DNA of 64,000 nt from Duganella rivi (GCF_009857435.1 NZ_WWCK01000005.1:248001-312000); one strand, 5' to 3'. Positions 1-7,764 are shown, numbered from the stretch's first letter. Numbers and translations are program-made. Notes: a model not told the origin generated them from the letters alone.

Positions 1-260
1 GGACTTCCGGCGTGAAGCCTATGCCGCAGGACCTGGACGGCGCCGCCGACCACCTGTCGCTGTACATGGTGGCGCGCGCCGGCTACAGCGTGGAAGGTGC
101 GCGCGCGTTTTGGCAGCGCCTCGCTGCGCAGTACCCGGCCACGGTGCTGAACGGCTATGTCGCTGTTCACCCGGCCACCGCGTATCGCATGGGCGTGATC
201 GACAAGACCGTCGCCGAAATCCGCAGCAAGCAAGCGGGCAAGCGTCCGCTGGTTCCTTAA
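1..260 (+). CDS. C-terminal end of an M48-like metallopeptidase (5' partial)
   Basis: The reading frame is open to the left edge, so only the last ~85 residues are visible. The segment ADHLSLYMVARAGYSVEGA followed by AFWQRL, an HP pair and a C-terminal Glu-rich helix is the pattern seen after the third zinc ligand of periplasmic M48 (BepA/LoiP-like) peptidases, which normally read E-x-E-x-x-AD-x-x-GLY. Here the acidic residues before AD are Asp (QDLDGAAD) instead of Glu, so zinc binding may be altered. The HExxH part lies outside the window, so the assignment rests on the tail only. The downstream gene starts 16 nt later on the same strand and may be co-transcribed. Confidence 0.6.
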   Translation, partial: TSGVKPMPQDLDGAADHLSLYMVARAGYSVEGARAFWQRLAAQYPATVLNGYVAVHPATAYRMGVIDKTVAEIRSKQAGKRPLVP

Positions 261-276
261 CCACTGAGGGAGCGCC

Positions 277-672
277 ATGAACAAGTCCGGCCTGATCGCA
301 ATCACCTTGATGTTGGCGGCCGGCTGGGCGCAGGCAGCGCAGTGGATGAAGGTGGGCAGCAGCAGCGGCAACGTCTTCTACATCGACAAAGCCAGCGTGA
401 TCAAGACCGACAAGACGCGCAAGGTCTGGTCGATGCAAAGCTATGCGCGTCCGCAGAAAACGCCGGAAGGCAAGCTGTATCGCTCGGTGAAAATGCTGCA
501 CATTTATGCGTGCGAGGAGCACACCACTACCCTGCTGGCACAGGTCTACTACCCGGAAGCGATGGGCAAGGGCGAGCCGGTGGAGAACTATAAATTCGAG
601 AAATTCAACCCGGAAGACATCGTGCCGGACAGCGCGTTTGATAGCGCGCTGGAAGCGGCCTGCAAGATTTAA
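277..672 (+). CDS. Surface-adhesin protein E-like secreted protein
   Basis: 131 residues with a clear Sec signal peptide (residues 1-20, cleavage after AQA). The mature part opens with W-x-K-V-G and contains YIDKASV, a KVWSMQSY strand, YRSVKML and a Cys pair (one Cys in IYACEE, one near the C-terminus). This layout matches the small one-domain surface-adhesin E family (Adhesin_E) common in betaproteobacteria, whose role is poorly defined. The ATG follows a GAGGGAG-like ribosome site by 5 nt. The stop codon overlaps the stop of the small gene on the opposite strand. Family level is fairly secure; function is not. Confidence 0.65.
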   Translation: MNKSGLIAITLMLAAGWAQAAQWMKVGSSSGNVFYIDKASVIKTDKTRKVWSMQSYARPQKTPEGKLYRSVKMLHIYACEEHTTTLLAQVYYPEAMGKGEPVENYKFEKFNPEDIVPDSAFDSALEAACKI

Positions 673-797
673 CTAGGGAAGTTGGGGAAGAAGGTCGCCA
701 TCACCCACGTCAGGCCGACACACACCAGCACCGCGCAAATCAGCACGATCAACAGGCGGCCGAACTTTGGCGAACCGTCGTCTTCCTTCTGTGGCAT
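669..797 (-). CDS. Small single-pass membrane protein, 42 residues
   Basis: A short minus-strand frame begins MPQKEDDGSPKFGRLL and continues into one hydrophobic helix (about residues 14-38, with two Cys), ending FFPNFPS. The ATG has a good ribosome site (AGGGGA, 6 nt upstream). The charged N-terminus followed by one helix suggests an inner-membrane microprotein with its N-terminus in the cytoplasm. The stop codon overlaps the stop of the adhesin-E-like gene by 3 nt, and the start lies 44 nt from the divergent xdhC-like gene. I do not recognise a family. Support comes from the SD, the coherent membrane-protein composition and the tight packing. Confidence 0.6.
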   Translation of the reverse strand: MPQKEDDGSPKFGRLLIVLICAVLVCVGLTWVMATFFPNFPS

Positions 798-841
798 GTC
801 AGTCCCCTGCAAAATTAGCATCGGCGTAGTATATTCCATTC

Positions 842-1864
842 ATGGACTCTATCGACCTCGAAGTATTGAAAACCAGCGCCGCATGGATTGCGTCCGGGCG
901 CCGCTGTGAACTGATCACTGTCATCAAGACGTGGGGCTCCAGCCCGCGCCCGATCGGCGCCACGCTGGCCATCTGCGAAGACGGCACGGTGATCGGCTCC
1001 GTCTCGGGCGGCTGCATCGAGGATGACTTGATTGCGCGCGTGCGCAACGAGGGCATCAGCCGCACTATCCCGGAAATCGTCAGCTACGGCATCACTGCCG
1101 ATGAGGCGCATCGTTTCGGCCTGCCGTGCGGCGGCACCATTGAATTGTCGATTGAGCCGCTGTCGGAACGCAGCCGCATCGCCGAGCTGCTGGAGCGGCT
1201 GGAGCGCCATGAGCTGGTGCAGCGCCGCCTAGACCTGCATAGCGGCGAGGTGGAGCTCTCCAAGGCCGCGCCGGGCGCACAGCTGCAAGTCAGCGAGCAG
1301 GCCATGGTGACCATCCACGGCCCGCGTTGGCGCTTGCTGATTATTGGCGCAGGCCAGTTGTCGCGCCTCCTCGCGCAGATTGCGCTGGCCATGGACTACA
1401 GCGTGATCGTGTGCGATCCGCGCGAAGAATACCGCGCCGGCTGGCACGTCGATGGCGTACAGCTGGTGCACGAAATGCCGGACGACGTGGTGATCGATAT
1501 GAAGCTGGATCGCCGCAGCGCCGTGGTGGCGCTCACGCACGATCCCAAGCTTGACGACCTGGCGCTGATGGAGGCCTTGAAGTCGGACGCCTTCTACGTC
1601 GGCGCCATTGGCTCGCGCCTGAACAACAGCAAGCGCCGCGAGCGACTGCTTGAATTCGACTTGACGCCTGAGCAGCTGGCGCGCCTTCACGGGCCGATAG
1701 GCCTGTACATCGGCAGCAAGACGCCGTCCGAAATCGCCATCTCCATCCTGGCCGAGATGACAGCGATTAAAAACGGCGTGCCGACTGAGATGATCGTGCC
1801 GCACGCCGCCGCGCCGACCAAGCCGGGAGACGCCGCCTGCATCGTCGAGATTGGCGCGATCTGA
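842..1864 (+). CDS. XdhC/CoxI family protein (molybdenum-enzyme maturation)
   Basis: 340 residues. The N-terminal XdhC/CoxI domain carries the signature GSVSGGC (residues 52-58) and GLPCGG (93-98). The C-terminal Rossmann-type domain begins at LLIIGAGQLS (about 166-174) and ends with GLYIGSKTPSEIAISILAEM. In the characterised family, XdhC binds Mo cofactor, promotes its sulfuration and hands it to xanthine dehydrogenase-type enzymes. No xdhA/xdhB or cox genes lie nearby, so the client enzyme is encoded elsewhere. The gene is divergent from the 42-residue microprotein. Ribosome site is weak. Length and both domains are complete. Confidence 0.85.
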   Translation: MDSIDLEVLKTSAAWIASGRRCELITVIKTWGSSPRPIGATLAICEDGTVIGSVSGGCIEDDLIARVRNEGISRTIPEIVSYGITADEAHRFGLPCGGTIELSIEPLSERSRIAELLERLERHELVQRRLDLHSGEVELSKAAPGAQLQVSEQAMVTIHGPRWRLLIIGAGQLSRLLAQIALAMDYSVIVCDPREEYRAGWHVDGVQLVHEMPDDVVIDMKLDRRSAVVALTHDPKLDDLALMEALKSDAFYVGAIGSRLNNSKRRERLLEFDLTPEQLARLHGPIGLYIGSKTPSEIAISILAEMTAIKNGVPTEMIVPHAAAPTKPGDAACIVEIGAI

Positions 1865-1942
1865 CAATTCTATGGCAAGAATCGGCTGGCGCGTTACCGT
1901 CGCGCCGGCGGACAATAGCGACTTCACACCACGGGAATCCGC

Positions 1943-2833
1943 ATGAGCACCACCAACCTCCTCCGCCTAATCCTGCTGGCCGCTATCTGGGGCGGCTCCT
2001 TCCTGTTCATGCGGATTGCCGCGCCGGTGCTGGGCGCCGCGGTGCTGATCGAATACCGCGTGCTGTTTGCCGCGCTGTTCCTTGCGGTGATCGGCGTGTT
2101 CCTGAAAAAGACGCTGGATCTCAAACAACACTGGAAGCACTACGTCATCCTCGGCCTGTTCAACTCCGCGCTGCCGTTCCTGATGTTCGCGTTTGCGGCG
2201 CGCACGCTGTCGGCCTCCGTGCTGGCGGTGCTGAACGCCACCACGCCGCTGTGGGGCACGCTGATTGCCGCCGTGTGGTCGCGCACCATGGTCAGCGGCA
2301 AAGTGATGCTTGGTCTCGCGCTGGGCACCATCGGTGTGGCGCTGCTGGTGGGCTTTGATCACGTCAGTTCCAAGCCCGGTGCGGGTATTGCGATTGCGGC
2401 GGTGCTGTTCGCGTCCTTCAACTACGGCATCGCTTCCAACTACGCCAAGCAGGCCAAGGCGGTGGAGCCGTTCGCCAATGCGCATGGCTCGATGTGGGCA
2501 TCAGCGCTGCTGGTGCTGCCGGTGGTGCCGTTCTTCCCGGCGCCGGGCGAACCGACCATCGGCATCATGGGCGCGGTGATTGCACTAGGCGTGTTGTGCA
2601 GCGGCGTGGCTTACCTGATCTACTTCCGTTTGATCCAGGACGTCGGCCCATCGTCGGCGCTGACCGTGACTTTCCTTAGCCCGCTGTTCGGCATCCTGTG
2701 GGGCGTGATGTTCCTTGGCGAGACCGTGGGCTGGTACACCTTTGCCGGCGCAGCTATCGTGATCACCGGCACCGCGCTGGTGACCGGCTTCCGCCCGAGC
2801 TTCGGCTTCCTGAGCAAGGCGCGCCAGGCATGA
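1943..2833 (+). CDS. DMT-superfamily (EamA) transporter
   Basis: 296 residues, almost entirely hydrophobic, with about ten predicted helices in two EamA repeats. Recognisable landmarks are the start RLILLAAIWGGSFLFMRIA, the loop EYRVLFAALFLA, and in the second half YLIYFRLIQDVGPSSA followed by FLSPLFGILWGV and a final FLGE-x5-Y helix pair. EamA proteins are inner-membrane exporters or importers of small metabolites; the substrate cannot be read from sequence. The stop (TGA) shares 4 nt with the ATG of the downstream glycosylase gene (ATGA), so the two are translationally coupled even though their functions look unrelated. Confidence 0.85.
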   Translation: MSTTNLLRLILLAAIWGGSFLFMRIAAPVLGAAVLIEYRVLFAALFLAVIGVFLKKTLDLKQHWKHYVILGLFNSALPFLMFAFAARTLSASVLAVLNATTPLWGTLIAAVWSRTMVSGKVMLGLALGTIGVALLVGFDHVSSKPGAGIAIAAVLFASFNYGIASNYAKQAKAVEPFANAHGSMWASALLVLPVVPFFPAPGEPTIGIMGAVIALGVLCSGVAYLIYFRLIQDVGPSSALTVTFLSPLFGILWGVMFLGETVGWYTFAGAAIVITGTALVTGFRPSFGFLSKARQA

Positions 2834-3723
2834 AGCCTTTCACGCTGGCGCTGCCCCAGGATTTTCGGCTAGGCGACGTACTGGCCTTCCATCGCCGCGA
2901 CGCCGAGAGCATCGCCGAAGAAGTCAGCGCCGAACGCCTGCGTAAAGGCGTGCTGCTGGATGGCGTGCCGATGGTATTGGATATCGCCTTGGCGCCGTCC
3001 AGCGCCAGCATCACTGTGCACGCAGACGGCAAGCTGTCCAAGAACGCGCAGGAACACGCGCGCGAAGCGGCTATCAGCATCCTTGGGCTGCGCATTGATC
3101 CCGCGCCGTTCAGCGCCTTCGTCAAAAAGGACAAGCTGTTTGCCGCGCTGGCGCGCAAGCAACCGGGCCTGCGCATCGTGCAATCGGCCACCGTGTTTGA
3201 AGCGCTGACGTGGGCCATCATCGGCCAGCAGATCAACCTCTCGTTTGCGATCTCACTGCGCCGCACCTTCATCCTGCAAGCGGGCCGTCAGCACAGCAGC
3301 GGCTTATGGTGCTATCCCGATGCGCGCAGCGCTGCCACGCTGTCGATCGAAGACCTCACCAGCCGCAAATTCTCGCGCGCCAAAGCCGAGACCATACTGC
3401 GCCTGGCCGCCTTGGTCGCTGACGGCACACTGCGACTAGACCTCGCTGAAGACAACAGCATCGAACAAATCTCGGCCGCACTGCTGGCCGTCAAAGGCAT
3501 CGGCCCGTGGACCGTCAACTACGGCCTGTTGCGCGGCTATGGCTACGCCGACTGCTCGCTGCATGGCGATGTCGCCGTGCGCGCCGCCCTGCAAACGCTG
3601 CTCGGCGAAGACGTCAAACCCGACATCAAACGCACCGAACAAATCCTCGCCGCCTACTCCCCCCACCGCACCATGGCCGCCGCCCACCTGTGGGCCAGCC
3701 TGCACCCGCGCTCAGAAGATTAA
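2830..3723 (+). CDS. AlkA-type DNA-3-methyladenine glycosylase (class II)
   Basis: 297 residues starting at the ATG that overlaps the previous stop. It has an N-terminal AlkA_N-like domain and a helix-hairpin-helix glycosylase domain. The hairpin reads AVKGIGPWTVNYGLLRG, with the GIG at residues 223-225, and the catalytic Asp corresponding to E. coli AlkA D238 is D247 (in HGDVAVRA). The enzyme would excise alkylated purines such as 3-methyladenine from DNA, starting base-excision repair. No ada or ogt gene is next to it. An in-frame upstream start inside the DMT gene was rejected because the ATGA overlap is typical of coupling. Confidence 0.85.
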   Translation: MKPFTLALPQDFRLGDVLAFHRRDAESIAEEVSAERLRKGVLLDGVPMVLDIALAPSSASITVHADGKLSKNAQEHAREAAISILGLRIDPAPFSAFVKKDKLFAALARKQPGLRIVQSATVFEALTWAIIGQQINLSFAISLRRTFILQAGRQHSSGLWCYPDARSAATLSIEDLTSRKFSRAKAETILRLAALVADGTLRLDLAEDNSIEQISAALLAVKGIGPWTVNYGLLRGYGYADCSLHGDVAVRAALQTLLGEDVKPDIKRTEQILAAYSPHRTMAAAHLWASLHPRSED

Positions 3724-3788
3724 AAAACGCTTGAGCCTCACGCTACGTCAGGCTTTACGATCGGTGCATGAACCTCAAGGAGAACCTC

Positions 3789-4055
3789 ATGCACGATCTG
3801 GACGAAATTCAGCAATCCGGCGCCGTCGCCAGCCTTGAATGGCTGGGCGCCAGCGCTGCACTCAAGCCCGATGAAGTCATGCGTATCTTGCAGGACGTTG
3901 CGTGCTGCGCGCCTGGCAGCAGCATCACCTTCGACTACGCGCTTGCCACTTTTCAGCCGCAGATGCTGGAGCACATGCTGTCGCAATTCGGCTTCCGCCA
4001 CGTCGAGCATGGCGCTGCGGCGGCGGGCCTGGGCCTCATCAAAGCCACCGTTTAA
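3789..4055 (+). CDS. Small hypothetical protein, possible methyltransferase C-terminal remnant
   Basis: 88 residues from the ATG preceded by AAGGAG at 7-nt spacing; an ATG 21 nt upstream has no such site. The order ALKPDEVMRILQDVA, APGSSITFDY, then MLEHMLSQFGFRHVEH resembles the last third of leucine-carboxyl-methyltransferase/TIGR00027-type SAM methyltransferases, where 'PGS-hydrophobic-FDY' and a final GF-x-x-VE occur. The SAM-binding N-terminal two-thirds is absent, and the upstream intergenic sequence offers no room for it. It is therefore either a decayed remnant or a small independent protein. It ends 16 nt before the MerR gene, so the two are probably co-transcribed. Confidence 0.5.
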   Translation: MHDLDEIQQSGAVASLEWLGASAALKPDEVMRILQDVACCAPGSSITFDYALATFQPQMLEHMLSQFGFRHVEHGAAAAGLGLIKATV

Positions 4056-4071
4056 CGCTACACTTCAACGC

Positions 4072-5112
4072 ATGGATAAAACAGTACTGAAAATCGGCGA
4101 ACTGGCGACGCGTTCCGGCCTGACCGTGCGCGCGCTGCACCACTACGACAGCATCGGCTTGCTGACGCCATCGGCGCGCGCCGATTCCGGCTATCGTCTG
4201 TATAACAGCGCCGACGTGGCGCGCCTGCACCATATACAAGCGCTGCGCAAATTCGGCATGTCGCTATCGGACATCGCCACTTTTCTCGCCAGTCCCGATG
4301 CACCGTTTGCCGATATTGTCGCCCAGCAGATTGCGGCGCTAGACCAGCAGATCAAACAAGCCTCCGCGCTGCGCGAGCAACTAAGCCGCTTGCAGCAGCA
4401 AATGAGCGGCGATGGCGATCCCGCGCTGGAAGATTGGCTAGGCACGTTGGAACACATGAAACTGTACGAGCAGTACTTCACGCCAGACGAATTACGCCGC
4501 CTGCCCTTCTGGCAGCAAGACGCGCGCCGCAACGCCAAATGGCGCACCATGACCGCCGAACTGAAATCCATGATGATGCGCGGCGTACCGCCGGACAGCG
4601 AAGAAGCCAGCATGCTGGCACAGCGCTGGATGGAAACGCTGGAGCGGGACACCGGCAACGATCTCGAATTCGCGATGCGCATGACCGCCATGCTGCAACA
4701 ACAAAAAGACGCCGGCGAGAACTCGCCGATCAGCGAGAAAATCCAGCAGTACATGTACCTGAGCCAAGCCTTCACGGCGCGCAAGATGGCGATCTACGCA
4801 AAGTACCTCACCGAGGAAGAGATGCAGCAGTTGCGCACCACCAGCGCCAAGCCATCGATCGAATCCACCGCGCTCTACCTCAATCTACAACGCCAAATGG
4901 AAAACGGCGTGCCGCCGGAAGATCCAGCCTCGCAAGCCCTGGCGCGCGAATGGCAGCAACTGATCCGTGACCGCATCGGCGACAGCCCCGGCCTGCAAGC
5001 CCGCATCGACCTCGCCCACGACAACGAGCCCGAACTCCTCAAAGGCACATGGGTCAACCAAGCCACCGTCGACTACATTCGCAAAGCCGTGGCCGCTTGC
5101 ACCTCTATTTGA
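4072..5112 (+). CDS. MerR-family regulator with two TipAS-like domains
   Basis: 346 residues from the ATG at the MDKTVLKIGELA start; the same frame is open further upstream but only through the previous gene. Residues 1-75 are a MerR winged helix (RSGLTVRALHHYDSIGLL, DSGYRLYN), then a dimerisation coiled coil (about 85-112). The remainder contains two similar units: 130-197, with YFTPDEL and GVPPDSEEASMLAQRWMETL, and 243-305, with YLTEEEM and GVPPEDPASQALAREWQQLI. This matches duplication of the TipAS antibiotic-recognition domain, which in Streptomyces TipA binds thiopeptides; MerR proteins of this kind activate efflux genes. Ligand and target are unknown. Confidence 0.8.
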   Translation: MDKTVLKIGELATRSGLTVRALHHYDSIGLLTPSARADSGYRLYNSADVARLHHIQALRKFGMSLSDIATFLASPDAPFADIVAQQIAALDQQIKQASALREQLSRLQQQMSGDGDPALEDWLGTLEHMKLYEQYFTPDELRRLPFWQQDARRNAKWRTMTAELKSMMMRGVPPDSEEASMLAQRWMETLERDTGNDLEFAMRMTAMLQQQKDAGENSPISEKIQQYMYLSQAFTARKMAIYAKYLTEEEMQQLRTTSAKPSIESTALYLNLQRQMENGVPPEDPASQALAREWQQLIRDRIGDSPGLQARIDLAHDNEPELLKGTWVNQATVDYIRKAVAACTSI

Positions 5113-5158
5113 TCCAGCATAAAGTGAAAGTCCGATCGGCGTTCTACGATGGTGCGCT
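5111..5158 (+). repeat. Upstream leader repeat, copy 1 (DUF29 pair)
   Basis: The block gat(c)cagcataaagtg, a diverged ~13-nt middle, then gttctacgatggtgc just before the ATG is present here and again at 5618-5665. The copies sit the same distance from each start codon and mark the left edge of a tandem duplication unit of about 507 bp. Copy 1 overlaps the MerR stop codon region. Confidence 0.75.
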
Positions 5159-5629
5159 ATGGACAATCACATCAACAACCGCTCTGAACCCGACGCTCTG
5201 ATTTGGTCGGAACAGCAAATTGCTTTGCTGCGCGCTGGAAAATTCGATCAACTTGATCTTGAGAGCGTCATTGCGGAGTTGGAGTACCAAGTGCAAGAAG
5301 ACAAGGATGAGGTCGCACGTCGTCTACGCGTCTTAATGACGAATTTGCTGAAGCACGAATTTCGTCCGCAACAACGCTCACGACGCTGGGGCAGCTTAAT
5401 CCTTGAGCACCGATATGCAATACAGGACATACTGGAACAAATGCCCAGTCTGCGACCGCAGGTTGATGAGTACGTGGCACTTGGCTATCCCAAAGCAGTA
5501 AAGGCCGCCGCGCGAGAAACACGCATGCCTAATGCCGCCTTCCCGCAAGAAAATCCATACACCGTGGATCAAATTCTTGATCAGGACTTCTTCCCCGGCG
5601 AAAACGATAACGCCGTTGATTCAGCATAA
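5159..5629 (+). CDS. DUF29 family protein, copy 1
   Basis: 156 residues, the usual size for DUF29. The N-terminal pattern D-AL-WSEQQIALLRAGKFDQLDLESVIAEL and the middle stretch LLKHEFRP, followed by RPQVDEYV and a C-terminal YTVDQILDQDFFP, are the standard DUF29 landmarks. The family is helical, without a known enzymatic activity, and is often found in multiple copies in cyanobacteria and proteobacteria; its function is not established. The next gene is a paralog in tandem, and base composition here is visibly lower in GC than that of the neighbouring genes, which suggests acquisition by transfer. Confidence 0.85.
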   Translation: MDNHINNRSEPDALIWSEQQIALLRAGKFDQLDLESVIAELEYQVQEDKDEVARRLRVLMTNLLKHEFRPQQRSRRWGSLILEHRYAIQDILEQMPSLRPQVDEYVALGYPKAVKAAARETRMPNAAFPQENPYTVDQILDQDFFPGENDNAVDSA

Positions 5630-5665
5630 AGTGGGAGCTCCCTCCCCGTTCTACGATGGTGCCTC
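5618..5665 (+). repeat. Upstream leader repeat, copy 2 (DUF29 pair)
   Basis: Second copy of the leader found at 5111-5158: gattcagcataaagtg, a diverged middle, then gttctacgatggtgc before the ATG. It overlaps the end of DUF29 copy 1 including its stop codon. Retention of both ends while the middle has drifted suggests that the end blocks, possibly promoter or translation signals, are under constraint. Confidence 0.75.
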
Positions 5666-6133
5666 ATGGATGATCATCTCAACAGCCTCTACGAAACCGA
5701 TGCCCTGATCTGGACGGAACATCAGATCGCCTTACTGCGTACCGGTCAATTCGATCAGCTGGATCTGGAAAACATCATTTCAGAGCTGGGGTACCAAGAG
5801 CGTAAAGACAAACGAGAGGTGGAGTCTCGTATCGAACTGCTGCTCCACCACCTCTTGAAATATCAATTTCAGCCAACTCGCAGCTGCAATAGCTGGCTCC
5901 GAACCATCAAGACGCAACGCAAACATATTGCGAAGGTGCTCAAAAGAATGCCTAGCCTACGGCGAAATCTCGACGAGTACGTCGCCGACGAATATCCCGG
6001 TGCAATAAAAGATGCAGCAGCAGAAACCCATCTGCCACGCTCGACGTTTCCGAAGGAAGTCCCCTACACCACCGATCAAATCCTTGATGAAGATTTTTTC
6101 CCGGAACAAAACGAAAAAGCCGCTGATCCTTGA
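5666..6133 (+). CDS. DUF29 family protein, copy 2
   Basis: 155 residues, colinear with the previous gene: D-AL-W-EHQIALLRTGQFDQLDLENIISEL, HHLLKYQFQP, RRNLDEYV and YTTDQILDEDFFPEQN are shared with substitutions along the whole length. The best explanation is tandem duplication followed by divergence. The second half is more basic (KTQRKH, KVLKRMPS) than copy 1. Its stop codon lies inside a hairpin that is a likely terminator shared with the convergent tRNA. Function unknown, as for copy 1. Confidence 0.85.
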   Translation: MDDHLNSLYETDALIWTEHQIALLRTGQFDQLDLENIISELGYQERKDKREVESRIELLLHHLLKYQFQPTRSCNSWLRTIKTQRKHIAKVLKRMPSLRRNLDEYVADEYPGAIKDAAAETHLPRSTFPKEVPYTTDQILDEDFFPEQNEKAADP

Positions 6134-6149
6134 CGGTATCAACGGCTTT
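6113..6149. terminator. Bidirectional terminator between DUF29 copy 2 and tRNA-fMet
   Basis: Arms gccgctgat (6119-6127) and atcaacggc (6138-6146) form a nine-pair stem with one G-U. An A-run lies to the left (a U-run when read on the minus strand, downstream of the tRNA) and ttta to the right. It would serve the minus-strand tRNA better than the plus-strand gene. Confidence 0.6.
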
Positions 6150-6155
6150 AGAATT

Positions 6156-6232
6156 TGGTTGCGGGGACAGGATTTGAACCTGTGACCTTCGGGTTATGAG
6201 CCCGACGAGCTGCCAGACTGCTCCACCCCGCG
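6156..6232 (-). tRNA. Initiator tRNA-fMet (CAT)
   Basis: 77 nt with an encoded CCA end. Read on the minus strand it starts CGCGGGGTGGAGCAG, carries the anticodon arm TCGGGCTCATAACCCGA and a T arm with GGTTCAAATCC. The three consecutive G-C pairs in the anticodon stem and the unpaired C1-A72 at the top of the acceptor stem are the two hallmarks of the bacterial initiator tRNA, distinguishing it from elongator tRNA-Met. It is nearly identical to E. coli metZ/metY-type sequence. Confidence 0.97.
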
Positions 6233-6244
6233 TCTGATGCCAGT

Positions 6245-6273
6245 ATTATAGGGCAGATCTAGAGTTTAGGCAA
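6245..6273 (-). promoter_or_regulatory. Sigma-70 promoter of tRNA-fMet
   Basis: On the minus strand a perfect TATAAT (6245-6250) lies 12 nt upstream of the tRNA 5' end, with TTGCCT (6268-6273) at 17-nt spacing as -35. Position and -10 quality fit a strong stable-RNA promoter. Confidence 0.7.
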
Positions 6274-6394
6274 TATCAATCCCGGAAAGATTCGCGATAG
6301 ATCGAATAAATGCCGAGCCCGTACGAGGGGCAACACGCCGCGCAAGCAGCAATCGGTGTAAAGTAAGCATAAAACCGACTTGCTCAACTAGTTT

Positions 6395-6985
6395 ATGAAA
6401 TTCTGTTCCGAATGCGCCTCCCCCGTCAGCCTGTCGATCCCGGCTGGTGACAACCGCCCCCGCTTTGTGTGCTCCAGCGCCAGCTGCGCCACCATCCATT
6501 ACCAGAATCCGAAAATGGTGCTGGGCTCGATCCCGGTATGGGAACGGGATGGCGAATTGAAAGTCCTGCTGTGCAAGCGCGCCATCGAGCCGCGCTACGG
6601 CTACTGGACGCTGCCGGCCGGCTTCATGGAAAACAATGAAACCACCGCCGAAGCCGCCATGCGCGAAACGCAGGAAGAAGCTGGCGCCAATATCAAACTT
6701 GGCAATCTGTTCACGCTGCTCAACGTGGCGCGCGTTCACCAAGTCCACATGTTCTACTTGGCCGAACTGATCGACCTCGACTTCGCACCCGGTGAAGAAA
6801 GCCTCGACGTGCAAATGTTCAGCGAAGCGGAAATTCCGTGGGACGATCTGGCCTTCCCGACCATCCGCACCACGCTGGAACTGTTCTTTGCTGATCGCGT
6901 CAAAATCCGCGAAGGCGGCAGCTACGGTTTCCACACGCAGGACATCGTCCGCAATATGCGCTCCGACATCGAACCGACCACGTGA
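6395..6985 (+). CDS. NUDIX hydrolase with N-terminal zinc ribbon
   Basis: 196 residues. A small zinc ribbon uses C4, C7, C26 and C31, and is followed by a Nudix fold with a full Nudix box (GX5EX7REx2EExG) at residues 76-97: G76, E82, R90, E91, E94, E95, G97. Zinc-ribbon NUDIX proteins of this type hydrolyse nucleoside diphosphate-linked substrates, with NAD(H) or ADP-ribose-like compounds as common candidates; the exact substrate is not evident. It lies 10 nt upstream of aat, so it is probably the first gene of an aat-bpt-pyrD transcription unit. Confidence 0.88.
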   Translation: MKFCSECASPVSLSIPAGDNRPRFVCSSASCATIHYQNPKMVLGSIPVWERDGELKVLLCKRAIEPRYGYWTLPAGFMENNETTAEAAMRETQEEAGANIKLGNLFTLLNVARVHQVHMFYLAELIDLDFAPGEESLDVQMFSEAEIPWDDLAFPTIRTTLELFFADRVKIREGGSYGFHTQDIVRNMRSDIEPTT

Positions 6986-6995
6986 CGCATCACCT

Positions 6996-7724
6996 ATGAT
7001 TCCGTGGCTTGACACCCACACGCCGTTCCCCGACGTCTCCGAGGCGCTGACCACGGACGCGCCGGGTTTGCTGGCAGCCGGCGCCGACCTGTCGCCGCAG
7101 CGCTTGCTGATGGCGTATAAAAACGGCATCTTCCCGTGGTTCTCGGAAGGCCAGCCGATTTTGTGGTGGAGCACCGATCCGCGCATGGTGCTGATGACCG
7201 ACCAGTTCCGCATCTCCGATTCACTGAAGAAAACCCTGCGCAAGATCGAACGCAGCCGCGAAGAAGGCGGCCGCTGGCAAGTCCGCTTCGACAGCGCGTT
7301 TGAAGAAGTGATGCGCGCCTGCGCCGCCCCGCGCCGCGACGGCCCCGGCACCTGGATCTCGGAAGACATCATCGCCGGCTACACCGGCTTGCACCGCATG
7401 GGCTACGCGCACTCAACCGAACTCTGGCTCGATGGCGAGTTGGTCGGCGGCGCTTACGGCGTCTGCATCGGCCGCATGTTCTACGGCGAATCGATGTTCG
7501 CGCGCGTGACCGATGCATCAAAGATCGCCTTATCCTATCTGGTGCGCTTCCTGCGTGACAAAGGCGTAACCATGATCGATTGCCAACAAGAGACCGGTCA
7601 TTTGGCCTCGCTAGGCGCTGCGCCGATTCCGCGCGCGCAATTCCTGGCGCATCTGCGCAACAGTATTGAATTGCCCCATATCACCGGATGGGAACCAATT
7701 GCACCACTCGCGCCAGCCAGTTAA
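6996..7724 (+). CDS. aat: Leucyl/phenylalanyl-tRNA--protein transferase
   Basis: 242 residues starting at [14 protein letters not shown]; a longer open frame exists upstream only because it overlaps the NUDIX gene. Family landmarks are [67 protein letters not shown] and [15 protein letters not shown]. The enzyme moves Leu or Phe from tRNA to the N-terminal Arg or Lys of proteins, creating a primary N-degron that ClpS delivers to ClpAP. The partner transferase gene bpt lies 40 nt downstream, so the whole bacterial N-end-rule tagging apparatus is encoded together. Full length, cytosolic. Confidence 0.96.
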   Translation: MIPWLDTHTPFPDVSEALTTDAPGLLAAGADLSPQRLLMAYKNGIFPWFSEGQPILWWSTDPRMVLMTDQFRISDSLKKTLRKIERSREEGGRWQVRFDSAFEEVMRACAAPRRDGPGTWISEDIIAGYTGLHRMGYAHSTELWLDGELVGGAYGVCIGRMFYGESMFARVTDASKIALSYLVRFLRDKGVTMIDCQQETGHLASLGAAPIPRAQFLAHLRNSIELPHITGWEPIAPLAPAS

Positions 7725-7764
7725 GCTAGCATAAAGACATAACCATCGGCCAGATAGGACGTGC

